A stretch of DNA of 64,000 nucleotides, taken from positions 248,001 through 312,000 of the forward strand of contig NZ_WNXZ01000002.1 in assembly GCF_009733845.1 (NCBI RefSeq). Direction: 5' to 3'. This DNA comes from Pseudactinotalea terrae (lineage in GTDB: Bacteria > Actinomycetota > Actinomycetes > Actinomycetales > Beutenbergiaceae). Both the position numbers and the translations under genes were made by a program. Below, one piece after another: positions 26,550 through 34,696 of this stretch. Below the pieces are notes generated by a model. That model ran no database searches and was not told where the DNA came from. It saw nothing but the letters and a program-made list of their open reading frames with translations. Position 1 is the stretch's first letter; each line of letters starts with the position of its first letter.

Positions 26550-27592
26550 AGGAGCCGACGATGAGACCGGATGTGATCCTCGAGACACGCAAGCTCTCCA
26601 AGGAGTTCCCGATCACCACGGGTGCCTGGGGCAAGCAGGTCGGTGAGGTGAAGGCGGTGACCGACGTCGACCTGCAGATCAAGCAGGGACAGACGGTCGG
26701 GCTGGTGGGGGAGTCCGGGTGCGGCAAGAGCACGCTCGGTCGCACGATCCTGCGCGCGTACGAGCCTACGAGCGGGCAGATCCTGTTCCGCGAGACCGAC
26801 GGGTCCGTCGTCGACCTCGCCGGGCTCTCCGAGAAGCAGCTCAAGCCGTACCGGAGGAGTATCCGGATGGTCTTCCAGGACCCGTTCTCCTCGTTGAACC
26901 CGCGCATGACGCTGGCTGACATCATCGGAGAGCCGCTGCGGGTGAACACGGTGGTGCCCGAGGCGGCGATCGAGGGCAAGGTGGTCGAGCTCCTCACCAA
27001 GGTGGGGCTGCGCCCGGAGTACCTGCACCGCTACCCCAACGCCTTCAGCGGTGGCGAGCGGCAGCGCGTCGGCCTGGCCCGCGCGCTCGCGCTCGACCCG
27101 CGACTCGTGGTCGCGGACGAAGCGGTCAGCGCGCTCGACGTGTCGGTGCGTGCGCAGATCCTCAACCTGATGAAGGATCTGCAGGAGGAGGAAGACCTCA
27201 CCTACCTGTTCATCTCGCACGACCTCGGCATGGTCGAGTACATGGCCGACGAGGTCGTGGTGATGTACGTCGGCCACATCGTCGAGAGCGGTCCGACCGA
27301 GGAGCTCTACGACCGGCCGCTGCACCCGTACACCGAGGCGCTGCTGTCCGCGGTCCCCAACCCCGATCCGAGTGCGGCCGACAGGCGGGAACGCATCGTC
27401 CTGAAGGGCGAGGTCGCCGACCCCACGAACGTGCCCTCGGGCTGTCCGTTCCGCACGCGCTGCGCCTACGCGCAGGACAAGTGCACCAGCGACGTGCCCG
27501 AGCTGCGAGAAGTCTCGAGCGGCCGGCGGGTGGCGTGCCACTTCGCCGAGGAGCTCGACCTGCGCGGGCTCTCCGAGCTCGGCGCCGCCTGA
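26546..27592 (+). CDS. ABC importer ATPase 2 (DppF-like)
   Basis: A 348-residue partner ATPase. Motifs are [10 protein letters not shown]-loop FQDPFSSLNPRM, signature FSGGERQRVG, Walker B LVVADEAVSALD and H-loop ISHDLG, with the C-terminal CPFRTRCAYAQDKC cysteine cluster. Its ATG overlaps the previous stop as ATGA, so the two ATPases are translationally coupled and form the heterodimer typical of Opp/Dpp importers. The Walker B glutamate is followed by AVSALD, as in DppF proteins. Confidence 0.93.
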   Translation: MKEPTMRPDVILETRKLSKEFPITTGAWGKQVGEVKAVTDVDLQIKQGQTVGLVGESGCGKSTLGRTILRAYEPTSGQILFRETDGSVVDLAGLSEKQLKPYRRSIRMVFQDPFSSLNPRMTLADIIGEPLRVNTVVPEAAIEGKVVELLTKVGLRPEYLHRYPNAFSGGERQRVGLARALALDPRLVVADEAVSALDVSVRAQILNLMKDLQEEEDLTYLFISHDLGMVEYMADEVVVMYVGHIVESGPTEELYDRPLHPYTEALLSAVPNPDPSAADRRERIVLKGEVADPTNVPSGCPFRTRCAYAQDKCTSDVPELREVSSGRRVACHFAEELDLRGLSELGAA

Positions 27593-27644
27593 GCGAAACG
27601 TGCACAGCAGCTTGTTGAAACCCCTACCGACGACGGAGCGCTAG

Positions 27645-28754
27645 ATGGACCCCCGATTCACCGGCAAGCTCGAGCAGGCTGCTGACGACCCCGGCCGGAG
27701 CGTTGCGCTGCTGCCCGTGCTGCATCCTCGCGACAGCCATGCGGCGACGCTGGCCGAGACGACCGGTGGGGACCTGGTCTGTGCATGGTTCAACGGGCCA
27801 GGCGAAGGGATGGCCGAGACCAACGTCGTCGTCTCCCGGCTGCCCGCCGGCAGCGACACGTGGACCACGCCTGACCTGATCGCAGCAGACCCGGAGCACT
27901 CCGAGCAGAACCCGGTGCTGTTCCGGGTGCCCAGCGGCGAGATCTGGTTGCTGCACACCTCGAACGAGCCGCACGACCGCACCACGGCCAGTGTCCTCAA
28001 GCGCACGTCCACCGATGGCACCACCTGGTCCGATCCCGAGGTGCTGTTCCCCGGTCCAGGCTTCTTCCTGCGCAACCCTCCGGTGTTCCTCCCCGACGGC
28101 GCATGGCTGCTGCCGGCCTACCAGGTGGACTCCGAGGGCGAGTACAGCGTGGTGGCGATCAGCACCGACGAGGGCGCGACCTGGGACATCCGCGAGGTCC
28201 CCGGCAGCCGCCACCGCGTGCAGATGAGCATCTCGCCGCTGGCCGACGGCAGCCTGCTGGCGTTCTACCGCTCCCGGGCCTCGGACCGCATCTACGCATC
28301 GACCTCCACCGATCAGGGCCGCACCTGGACCGCGCCGACGAAGTCGGAGCTGCCCAACAACAACTCGGCGCTGCAACAGATCACGCTCACCGACGGGCGG
28401 CTGGTCGTCGTCTTCAACGACGCCACGCTCGAGCGCGACCAGTTTCGCTTCGTTCCCTCAGGTGACGGCTGGCGCAAGAAGGCGGTGCGCACACCGCTGA
28501 CGCTCGCGATGTCGGAGGACGGCGGCCGCACATGGCCGCACTGGCGTAACCTTCAGGTGGCCGACACCGAGTACAAGGACGCCCAGGCCGGCTACTCGTA
28601 CCCGACCGTGCTGCAGACGTCGGACGGCTACCTCCAGGTGGCCTACTCCTACCTGCGCAAGACGATCAAGCACGTGCGCCTCGCTCCGGAGTGGATCACC
28701 GCGCACACCGACGACCTAGCTCTTGACACCACCGAGGACGTGACGACGGCGTGA
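27645..28754 (+). CDS. Sialidase-fold (BNR/Asp-box) beta-propeller enzyme, cytoplasmic
   Basis: A 369-residue protein with four Asp-box repeats (STDGTTW, STDEGATW, STDQGRTW, SEDGGRTW) and the SHAATLAETTGGDLVCAWF opening block of the BNR_2/sialidase-like family. There is no signal peptide, so it should act inside the cell. The FRIP/YRIP arginine motif of true sialidases is missing near the N-terminus, where HPRDSHA stands. It may cleave a different acidic or ulosonic sugar, or be a lyase. GGAG lies 7 bases before the ATG. It is coupled to the next gene by a GTGA overlap. Confidence 0.8.
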   Translation: MDPRFTGKLEQAADDPGRSVALLPVLHPRDSHAATLAETTGGDLVCAWFNGPGEGMAETNVVVSRLPAGSDTWTTPDLIAADPEHSEQNPVLFRVPSGEIWLLHTSNEPHDRTTASVLKRTSTDGTTWSDPEVLFPGPGFFLRNPPVFLPDGAWLLPAYQVDSEGEYSVVAISTDEGATWDIREVPGSRHRVQMSISPLADGSLLAFYRSRASDRIYASTSTDQGRTWTAPTKSELPNNNSALQQITLTDGRLVVVFNDATLERDQFRFVPSGDGWRKKAVRTPLTLAMSEDGGRTWPHWRNLQVADTEYKDAQAGYSYPTVLQTSDGYLQVAYSYLRKTIKHVRLAPEWITAHTDDLALDTTEDVTTA

Positions 28755-30730
28755 CTGCTCTGCCGCCCATCGGTGCGGCCCAGCTCAGCGAGATGCTCGT
28801 CGCCTCGGTCGGTCGACCGTGGCGCGAGGCCGCTCCCGGCCTCACGGACGTCGAGATCGACGACGGCGGAGCCGAGGTCCGAATCGAGGGTCGCCTGGGC
28901 CCCGTGGCCGTGCGGGCGAGGGTGCGGGACGCTGCCGGCCGGACCGAGCTGGACCTGCACTGGCACAACCCTGGTGCGACGACGATCGCCGATCTCGTCG
29001 TCGGCGTGCGGGTGCCAGGGCCGGCCAACGCGCGGGTGACGATCCCGCAGGTGATCTACCACGACAACCCGTCGGCGGCGCCGGATCGTACGGTCCCGCA
29101 CGTGGCTCGCGGCGGCTTCGTCACCGAGCTGCACCGGCTACCGATCCCGGCGGCCTGCCTGCAGGGCGAGGCCGGTGACACGGTCACGCTCGTCGCGGTC
29201 CCGGACCCCGACGAGGACGCCGAGGGCCGCGCGCGCTACGGCTCGCTCGGTGCGGTCACCGAGAACGGGACCTCGCGGGCGCTGGCGCTCAGCGGGGTCA
29301 CGATGTTCGACGGCGAGGCTGACATCACCTACGTCGACAAGGCGCGGACCGAGCCGACAGCGTCGGGCTACCGCACGCTCGAGCCCGGCGAGAGCATCCG
29401 GCAACGGTTCGTGATCGTCGCGGGATCGATGCCGCTGGGGCAGGGCTTCCGCGAGCTCGTCCGGATCGGTGCGGAGCTGTTCGGGGAGGGTGGGGACGCC
29501 GTCATCCGCGGGCCGCTCGAGGACCAGCGCCACATCGACCTGCGGCTCGCTGCGATCGACGCGCGGGCCTTCACCGAGGGCGAGGTGGTCGGCTACCAGA
29601 AGTTCCCGGCATGGGGTATGCCGCGGTGGCATCCCGGGCGGCCGGCGGTCGACTTCCTCTACGGCTGGACCGGGCAGTGCCTCCGGCTCGCGTGGTGCGA
29701 GGCCTCGGTGGGTCTGCAACGGGGCGAGCGGCACCGGGTGGACCGGGCGCACGCCGTCGTCGAGCACTACGTGAACGGCTCGGGCACGAACGTGCCCGGC
29801 ATGCGTCACAACTCCTACGTGCACGACGACCGGCGCTGGCAGGGGCAGAACCTGTACGGGCGTCACATCATCTCGGCGCGTGCGCACGGCGAGACCATGT
29901 CCGACCTCGCCGACCTGATCACGCTCTACCGCCGCTACAGCAAGCCGGTGCCGCAGACGTGGCTGGCCGCGCTGCGCGAGGCCGCGGACTTCATCTCGGC
30001 GACCACGTTGCCCTCGGGCATCGTGCCGTTGGGGTGGACGGAGGCCGGCGAGCCCGCCGATGACCTGGTGTGCGCCGCCGGCATCCCGGCGGCGCAGGCT
30101 GTCGTGAAGGCCGCTGAGGTGCTCGACGAGCCGCGGCTGCGGGCGCGTGCGATCGAGATGGCGGAGGCGTACCACCGGCTCTTCGGCGTCGACTTCGACA
30201 TGCCGTTCGCGCGGTCGACCCTCGATGCCGCCTGCGAGGACAAGGAGGGCGGCCTCGCCTACCTCGAGCTGCTGATGGCCCTGCACGACCTGACCGGTGA
30301 CGGCGAGTACCTGCAGCGAGCGCTCGTGACGGCGGACTGGCTGCTCACCTGGGTGTACCACTGGAACCCGGTGCAGGATCGCGGGGCGTCGCTGCGCGAG
30401 CGCGGCTTCAGCGCGATCGGGTGGCCCGGCGTGAGCGTGCAGAACCACCACCTCGACGTGTTCTTCCCGAGCTACGACATGTGGCGGCTGGGCCGGCTCA
30501 CCGGGGACGAACGGCTGCAGCACTGGGGGCGCAACGTCACCTCGGCGATGGGGCAGGGGATCTGCACCGCCCCGGGCGAGTGGGAGTTCGACGTCGTCGG
30601 CGAGCAGGCCGAGGCCTTCTACGTCACCAACTGGCAGAACCGCGGCTTCAGCAACACGTGGAACCCCTCGTGGGTGATCGCGCACCCGCTGTGGCAGCTG
30701 CTGAGATTCGCGGACACCGAGACCGCATGA
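28751..30730 (+). CDS. Unrecognised carbohydrate-active protein: beta-sandwich plus helical toroid
   Basis: A 659-residue protein that I cannot assign to a named family. Residues 1-225 look like a beta-sandwich (alternating hydrophobic strands, no membrane or signal segment). Residues 230-659 alternate helices and conserved aromatic or acidic loops (PAWGMPRWHPGRPAVDFLYGW split over 268-290, NSYVHDDRRWQGQNLYGRH, WPGVSVQNHHLDVFFPSYD), as in alpha/alpha-toroid glycosidases and lyases. It has no signal peptide, so a cytoplasmic enzyme is likely. The GTG start overlaps the previous stop (GTGA). Its place between a sialidase-fold and an apiosidase-like protein suggests it acts on the same imported oligosaccharide. 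Confidence 0.75.
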   Translation: MTALPPIGAAQLSEMLVASVGRPWREAAPGLTDVEIDDGGAEVRIEGRLGPVAVRARVRDAAGRTELDLHWHNPGATTIADLVVGVRVPGPANARVTIPQVIYHDNPSAAPDRTVPHVARGGFVTELHRLPIPAACLQGEAGDTVTLVAVPDPDEDAEGRARYGSLGAVTENGTSRALALSGVTMFDGEADITYVDKARTEPTASGYRTLEPGESIRQRFVIVAGSMPLGQGFRELVRIGAELFGEGGDAVIRGPLEDQRHIDLRLAAIDARAFTEGEVVGYQKFPAWGMPRWHPGRPAVDFLYGWTGQCLRLAWCEASVGLQRGERHRVDRAHAVVEHYVNGSGTNVPGMRHNSYVHDDRRWQGQNLYGRHIISARAHGETMSDLADLITLYRRYSKPVPQTWLAALREAADFISATTLPSGIVPLGWTEAGEPADDLVCAAGIPAAQAVVKAAEVLDEPRLRARAIEMAEAYHRLFGVDFDMPFARSTLDAACEDKEGGLAYLELLMALHDLTGDGEYLQRALVTADWLLTWVYHWNPVQDRGASLRERGFSAIGWPGVSVQNHHLDVFFPSYDMWRLGRLTGDERLQHWGRNVTSAMGQGICTAPGEWEFDVVGEQAEAFYVTNWQNRGFSNTWNPSWVIAHPLWQLLRFADTETA

Positions 30731-30741
30731 GAGGACGAGAG

Positions 30742-32064
30742 ATGAGTACCGGCAAGCCGTGGGAGCACGGTCCCCTCGAGGTCGCCGAGGGCGGCCATTT
30801 CTTCCAGCACGAGGATGGGACGCCGTTCTTCTGGCAGGCAGACACGGCCTGGCTGGTGCTGAGCCGGCTCACGCTCGAGGAGGTGAAGGAGTACTTCGCG
30901 GACCGCAAGTCCAAGGGCTTCAACATCGCGCAGGTGATGGTGATCCACAGCCTCCGGACAGCCACCCTCGCAGGCCGGCTGCCCTTCATCGACGAGGACC
31001 TCACCCAGCCCGACGAGAGCGGCACCGACTCGTTCTGGGACCATCTCGACGTCGTGCTGACGCTGGCCGCCGAGGCGGGTCTCTACCTCGCGCTGGTGCC
31101 GATCTGGGGCAGCAACCTCAAGGGCGGCGCCTTCAGCCCGGCCGACGTGGAGACGTACGCGGGGTGGCTCGCGCGCCGCGTCAGCGCCCATCCCAACATC
31201 ATCTGGCTCAACGGTGGTGACGTCCACGGCACCCAGGAGATGGAGGCCTGGCAGCGTGCGGGCGCCGCGCTGCGGGCGGGCGAGCCCAGCAGGCTCATCA
31301 CGTACCACCCGTTCGGCCGCTGCCAGTCGTCCACGTGGTTCCACCACGCGCCGTGGCTGGACTTCAACATGATCCAGTCCGGTCACCGCGACTACGAGCA
31401 GACCTGGGGCGAGGACCCGACCGGTTGGAAGGGGCCTGACAGCTGGCGCTACGTCGAGCAGGACTACCAGCGCTGGCCCGCGAAGCCAACGGTCGACGGC
31501 GAGCCGTGCTACGAGGACCTGCCGCGCGGCCTGCACGACCCCGTGCACGGGTACTGGGGGCACGACGACTCGCGGCGCTTCGCGTACTGGGCCGTGTTCG
31601 CCGGTGCCGCCGGCCACACCTACGGCCAGAACGCCGTCATCCAGGTCTACAAGCCGGAGTACCAGCCGGCCTACGGCATCACGATGACCTGGCGCGAGGG
31701 CATCGACGCACCAGGATCGAACGACCTGCAGCACCTGCACCGGCTGCTGCTGGACTACCCCTACCTCGAGCGCATCCCCGACCAGACCGTCATCGTGGGA
31801 GACCCGGGATTCCAGAAGGACCGGCTGATCGTGACCCGCGGGCAGGACTACCTGTTCGCGTACCGCTTCACCGAGCGTCCGTACGAGCTGCTGAGCGGCG
31901 TGCTACCGGGCGGTGAGCTCCGGGTGCGGTGGATGGACCCGGTCACCGGTGACTTCACACCGGCCACGACGATCGCCAATGAGGGCACGCTGAGCTTCAC
32001 GCCGCCCGTGGGCGCCCAGGGCAACACCGACATGGTGCTGGTCCTCGACACCAGGACCGGCTGA
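30742..32064 (+). CDS. DUF4038 apiosidase-like glycoside hydrolase (GH140-like)
   Basis: A 440-residue TIM-barrel protein of the DUF4038 family, whose characterised members (GH140) remove apiose-containing side chains from rhamnogalacturonan II. Visible blocks are the opening GTPFFWQADTAWLVLSRL, IWLNGGDVHG with candidate acidic residues, TYHPFGRCQSSTW and FAYWAVFAGAAGHTYGQN. A C-terminal beta domain of about 85 residues (collagen-binding-like fold) follows. There is no signal peptide. GAGAGGA lies 7 bases before the ATG at 30742; the in-frame ATG at 30727 overlaps the previous stop and is an alternative. It ends the operon, 9 bases from the convergent GDSL gene. Confidence 0.85.
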   Translation: MSTGKPWEHGPLEVAEGGHFFQHEDGTPFFWQADTAWLVLSRLTLEEVKEYFADRKSKGFNIAQVMVIHSLRTATLAGRLPFIDEDLTQPDESGTDSFWDHLDVVLTLAAEAGLYLALVPIWGSNLKGGAFSPADVETYAGWLARRVSAHPNIIWLNGGDVHGTQEMEAWQRAGAALRAGEPSRLITYHPFGRCQSSTWFHHAPWLDFNMIQSGHRDYEQTWGEDPTGWKGPDSWRYVEQDYQRWPAKPTVDGEPCYEDLPRGLHDPVHGYWGHDDSRRFAYWAVFAGAAGHTYGQNAVIQVYKPEYQPAYGITMTWREGIDAPGSNDLQHLHRLLLDYPYLERIPDQTVIVGDPGFQKDRLIVTRGQDYLFAYRFTERPYELLSGVLPGGELRVRWMDPVTGDFTPATTIANEGTLSFTPPVGAQGNTDMVLVLDTRTG

Positions 32065-32073
32065 GCCTGCGGG

Positions 32074-32901
32074 TCACGGCTCGGCGGGTGCGGTCGAGTC
32101 CGAGACCCCGAGCTCGACCTCGGTGAGGGCGGGGCGTTTGGCGCTGCGGCCCTCACCCGTGGAGGTGCCGCGGATCCCGCGGCCCAACCACGGAGCAACG
32201 TCGCGCCGGAGCCAGTCGCGGTGCTCGCGCAGGCGGTCGAGCCGGGTACGCGCGTCGGCCGTGGCCAGCGGCTCGTCCCAGTGCGGGTCGTCCGGATCCA
32301 GGCCGAGGCCCACGAGCGCGGACTGCGAGAGGCGATGGTGTCCCTCGGGCGAGAGATGGATGCGGTCCTCGGACCACATGCGCATGTCCTGCAGCGCCGT
32401 CAGGCCCCACTGGTCGAGCACATAGCAGTCGTGCCGGCGCGCGATCGCCCAGATGTGCGCGGAGTACAGCGCCATCCGCGGGCGGATCGCGCCGAGCAAG
32501 GGGCCGCCGTCGCGCGTGTCCATGCAGGTGGCCAGCAGTACATCGCAACCCGCGGTTCGGGCGCGCACGACAGCCTCCTCGAGGATCACGGCGAGCTGGT
32601 CGGGGTCGGCGCCCAGGCGGAGCACGTCGATGCCGCCACCGACGATCGAGATCAGGTCCGGTTGCATCGCCAGCGCCGGGGGCAGCTGCTCGGCGACGAT
32701 CCGTGACAGTCGGCGCCCGCGGATGGCGAGGTTCGCATAACGCAACGGGTCCTCACCGGCCTCGATCCGCCGTCGGGATATCGAGGTGGCCACACGGTCG
32801 GCCCAGCCCACCAGGTCCTCGAGATCGTCACCACGGGGGTCCCACAGACCCTCCGTGAACGAGTCCCCGACGGCGACGTAGCTCGACCAGCGAGGGGTCA
32901 C
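32074..32901 (-). CDS. SGNH/GDSL-family hydrolase
   Basis: A 275-residue esterase-like protein. Block I is [10 protein letters not shown] (Ser14 nucleophile), and block V is [10 protein letters not shown] with the Asp and His of the triad. There is no signal peptide. The length fits the actinobacterial cytoplasmic GDSL family of unknown substrate. The start is the GTG at 32901, which overlaps the ung stop as GTGA, so the two genes are coupled. A longer frame upstream would lie within ung. Confidence 0.9.
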   Translation of the reverse strand: MTPRWSSYVAVGDSFTEGLWDPRGDDLEDLVGWADRVATSISRRRIEAGEDPLRYANLAIRGRRLSRIVAEQLPPALAMQPDLISIVGGGIDVLRLGADPDQLAVILEEAVVRARTAGCDVLLATCMDTRDGGPLLGAIRPRMALYSAHIWAIARRHDCYVLDQWGLTALQDMRMWSEDRIHLSPEGHHRLSQSALVGLGLDPDDPHWDEPLATADARTRLDRLREHRDWLRRDVAPWLGRGIRGTSTGEGRSAKRPALTEVELGVSDSTAPAEP

Positions 32902-33584
32902 GGGAGCCGCCAGTCCACGGGTGCCGCGCCCTGCCGCACCAGCAGCTCGTTGGCGCGCGAGAACGGACGGGAGCCGAAGAAGCCGCCGTGGGCGGACAGC
33001 GGTGAAGGGTGGGGGGAGGCGATCACGGGGGTGTCGCCGAGCGCCGGTTGCAGCGACTGCGCGTCCCGGCCCCACAGGATCGCGACCAGCGGGCTGCTGC
33101 GGGCCACGAGGGCGGCGATGGCGGCGTCGGTGATCCGCTCCCAGCCCTTGCCGCGGTGGGAGGCGGGCTTGCCCGGCCGCACGGTGAGGGACCGGTTGAG
33201 GAGCAGCACGCCGGCGTCGGCCCACGCGCTGAGGTCGCCGTTGCTGGGACGCTCGACGCCCAGGTCCGCGACGAGCTCGGTGTAGATGTTGGCGAGCGAG
33301 CGGGGGAGCGGGGTGACGTCGGGCTTGACCGAGAAGCTCAGCCCCATCGCGTGCCCGGGGGTGGGGTAGGGGTCCTGGCCCACGATCAGCACCCGCACGT
33401 CCGCCAGCGGGCGCGTGAATGCGCGGAGCACGTCCGGGCCCGCGGGCAGGTAGCCATGGCCGGCAGCGATCTCGGCGCGGAGGAACTCACCCATGGCGTG
33501 GACCTCTGGCTCGACGTCGGCGAGCGCTGCCGCCCAGCCGGGATCCACGATGTCGGCGAGCGGTCGAGGCGTCGTGGTGCTCAT
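32898..33584 (-). CDS. ung: Uracil-DNA glycosylase (family 1)
   Basis: Removes uracil from DNA. The 228-residue enzyme has the catalytic motif GQDPYP (69-74, Asp71), the conserved [18 protein letters not shown] block and the DNA-inserting motif [18 protein letters not shown]. Family length is normal. I chose the ATG at 33584 ([13 protein letters not shown]), 17 codons into a longer open frame; CAGGCT lies 6 bases upstream. Confidence 0.95.
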   Translation of the reverse strand: MSTTTPRPLADIVDPGWAAALADVEPEVHAMGEFLRAEIAAGHGYLPAGPDVLRAFTRPLADVRVLIVGQDPYPTPGHAMGLSFSVKPDVTPLPRSLANIYTELVADLGVERPSNGDLSAWADAGVLLLNRSLTVRPGKPASHRGKGWERITDAAIAALVARSSPLVAILWGRDAQSLQPALGDTPVIASPHPSPLSAHGGFFGSRPFSRANELLVRQGAAPVDWRLP

Positions 33585-33642
33585 CCCGACAGCCTGGCAC
33601 GCGTCGGCGGACGCACGACACCCCGAGCGCGACACGCAGCGA

Positions 33643-33672
33643 ATGACATGGATGTCGTTTGCCCGTTACGAT
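33643..33672 (+). promoter_or_regulatory. Promoter of the DUF3263 gene
   Basis: ATGACA (33643-33648), an 18-base spacer and TACGAT (33667-33672) form a good promoter. A leader of about 27 bases with AGGAGG then precedes the ATG at 33706. Confidence 0.55.
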
Positions 33673-33705
33673 GCCAAGAACGCGATCGGAGCTAGGAGGA
33701 CAGCG

Positions 33706-33999
33706 ATGGCGGCAGCACCCGTAGCGCACGAGGTCTCGGAGCAGACCGCTGGGCTCAGTGAGCGGGACGCCCAGATCCTCGCGTTCGAGCGGCAGTGGTG
33801 GAAGTACGCCGGTGCGAAGGAGACCGCGATTCGCGAGCTCTTCGACCTCAACGCCACGCGGTACTACCAGATCCTCAACTCCCTCATCGACAGCCCGGAG
33901 GCGCTCTCCGCCGAGCCGATGCTGGTCAAGCGGCTGCGACGCATGCGCAGCGCACGCCAGCGGGAGCGCTCGGCACGCCGTCTCGGCTCCGACCTGTAG
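33706..33999 (+). CDS. DUF3263 small helix-rich protein
   Basis: A 97-residue actinobacterial protein. The signature LSERDAQILAFERQWWKYAG, then ATRYYQILNSLIDSPEAL and a basic tail KRLRRMRSARQRERSARRL, define DUF3263. The middle helices resemble a sigma-factor-type helix-turn-helix and the tail suits nucleic-acid binding, but the function is unknown. The ATG at 33706 has an ideal AGGAGG 6 bases upstream. It lies 19 bases before the LytR_C gene, a pairing common in actinobacteria. Confidence 0.88.
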   Translation: MAAAPVAHEVSEQTAGLSERDAQILAFERQWWKYAGAKETAIRELFDLNATRYYQILNSLIDSPEALSAEPMLVKRLRRMRSARQRERSARRLGSDL

Positions 34000-34006
34000 T
34001 TCCGGT

Positions 34007-34012
34007 TAGCCT
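34007..34012 (+). promoter_or_regulatory. -10 box for the LytR_C gene
   Basis: TAGCCT lies 6 bases before the GTG at 34019, at leaderless spacing. Read-through from the DUF3263 gene is also possible. Confidence 0.4.
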
Positions 34013-34018
34013 TCGGAT

Positions 34019-34633
34019 GTGAGCAGGGACGACTACCCGTACCCCGAGGACGAGTTCGACGAGCTCGGGGCAGACCGGACGCCGCAGGGCGTGCACCGGG
34101 CACCGTTGCCGCGGTGGCGCCAGCTGCTGCCCTTCATCATCGTCCTGATCCTCGCGCCCACGCTCGCGTTCGTCGCGGTTCGCGCCATCTCCGGCGGCGA
34201 CGGCGGGGACGAGCCGCCCACGGGTGCTGAGACCACCACCCAGGCGCCCACGGACGAGGCGACCAGCGAGGAGCCCAGCACCGACGAGGAGCCCACCACG
34301 CCGGAGCCCACCACGGAGGACGAGACCTCCGAGGAGCCGACAGCGGATCTCGACTATGCGGTCGGGATCTGGGTGCTGAACGGTTCCGGTGTCGGCGGAC
34401 TTGCCGCCGACACCGTCACCGTCCTGACTGAGGAGGGCTGGGAAGACGCGAACGCTGCCGACTACAACCGGTCCCAGCCCTCGGGCACGACGCTGTTCTA
34501 CGACAACGCCGAGCAGCTCGACGAGGCTGAGGCCGTCGGCGAGCTGCTCGGCATCTCGAACCTGGTGGAGAGCGCGTCCGCTGCCGACGGCGACATCGTG
34601 ATCGTGCTGCGCACCGACTTCGAGCTTCCCTGA
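34019..34633 (+). CDS. Membrane-anchored LytR_C-domain protein
   Basis: A 204-residue protein: an acidic cytoplasmic N-terminus, one membrane helix (LLPFIIVLILAPTLAFVAVRA, about 35-55), a Thr/Glu/Pro-rich linker (about 62-108), and a C-terminal LytR_C domain opening with YAVGIWVLNGSGVGGLA. LytR_C domains accompany cell-envelope proteins, often LytR-CpsA-Psr enzymes, but no LCP domain is present here. The low-complexity linker suggests a wall-spanning tether. The GTG start is preceded by TAGCCT. Confidence 0.88.
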   Translation: MSRDDYPYPEDEFDELGADRTPQGVHRAPLPRWRQLLPFIIVLILAPTLAFVAVRAISGGDGGDEPPTGAETTTQAPTDEATSEEPSTDEEPTTPEPTTEDETSEEPTADLDYAVGIWVLNGSGVGGLAADTVTVLTEEGWEDANAADYNRSQPSGTTLFYDNAEQLDEAEAVGELLGISNLVESASAADGDIVIVLRTDFELP

Positions 34634-34641
34634 CGCACCGA

Positions 34642-34673
34642 GGCGCCGCTCCCGCGTGAGCGAGAGCGACGCC
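34642..34673. terminator. Hairpin between convergent genes
   Basis: Arms GGCGCCGCTC and GAGCGACGCC pair at 9 of 10 positions around a 12-base loop, between the convergent LytR_C and pectate-lyase-like genes. It could serve both strands. Confidence 0.4.
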
Positions 34674-34696
34674 GTCGGAGACTCAGACCGTGTGGA

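Noticed and set aside
27645-28754. True secreted sialidase
   Set aside because: No signal peptide and no FRIP arginine motif; only the fold is supported.
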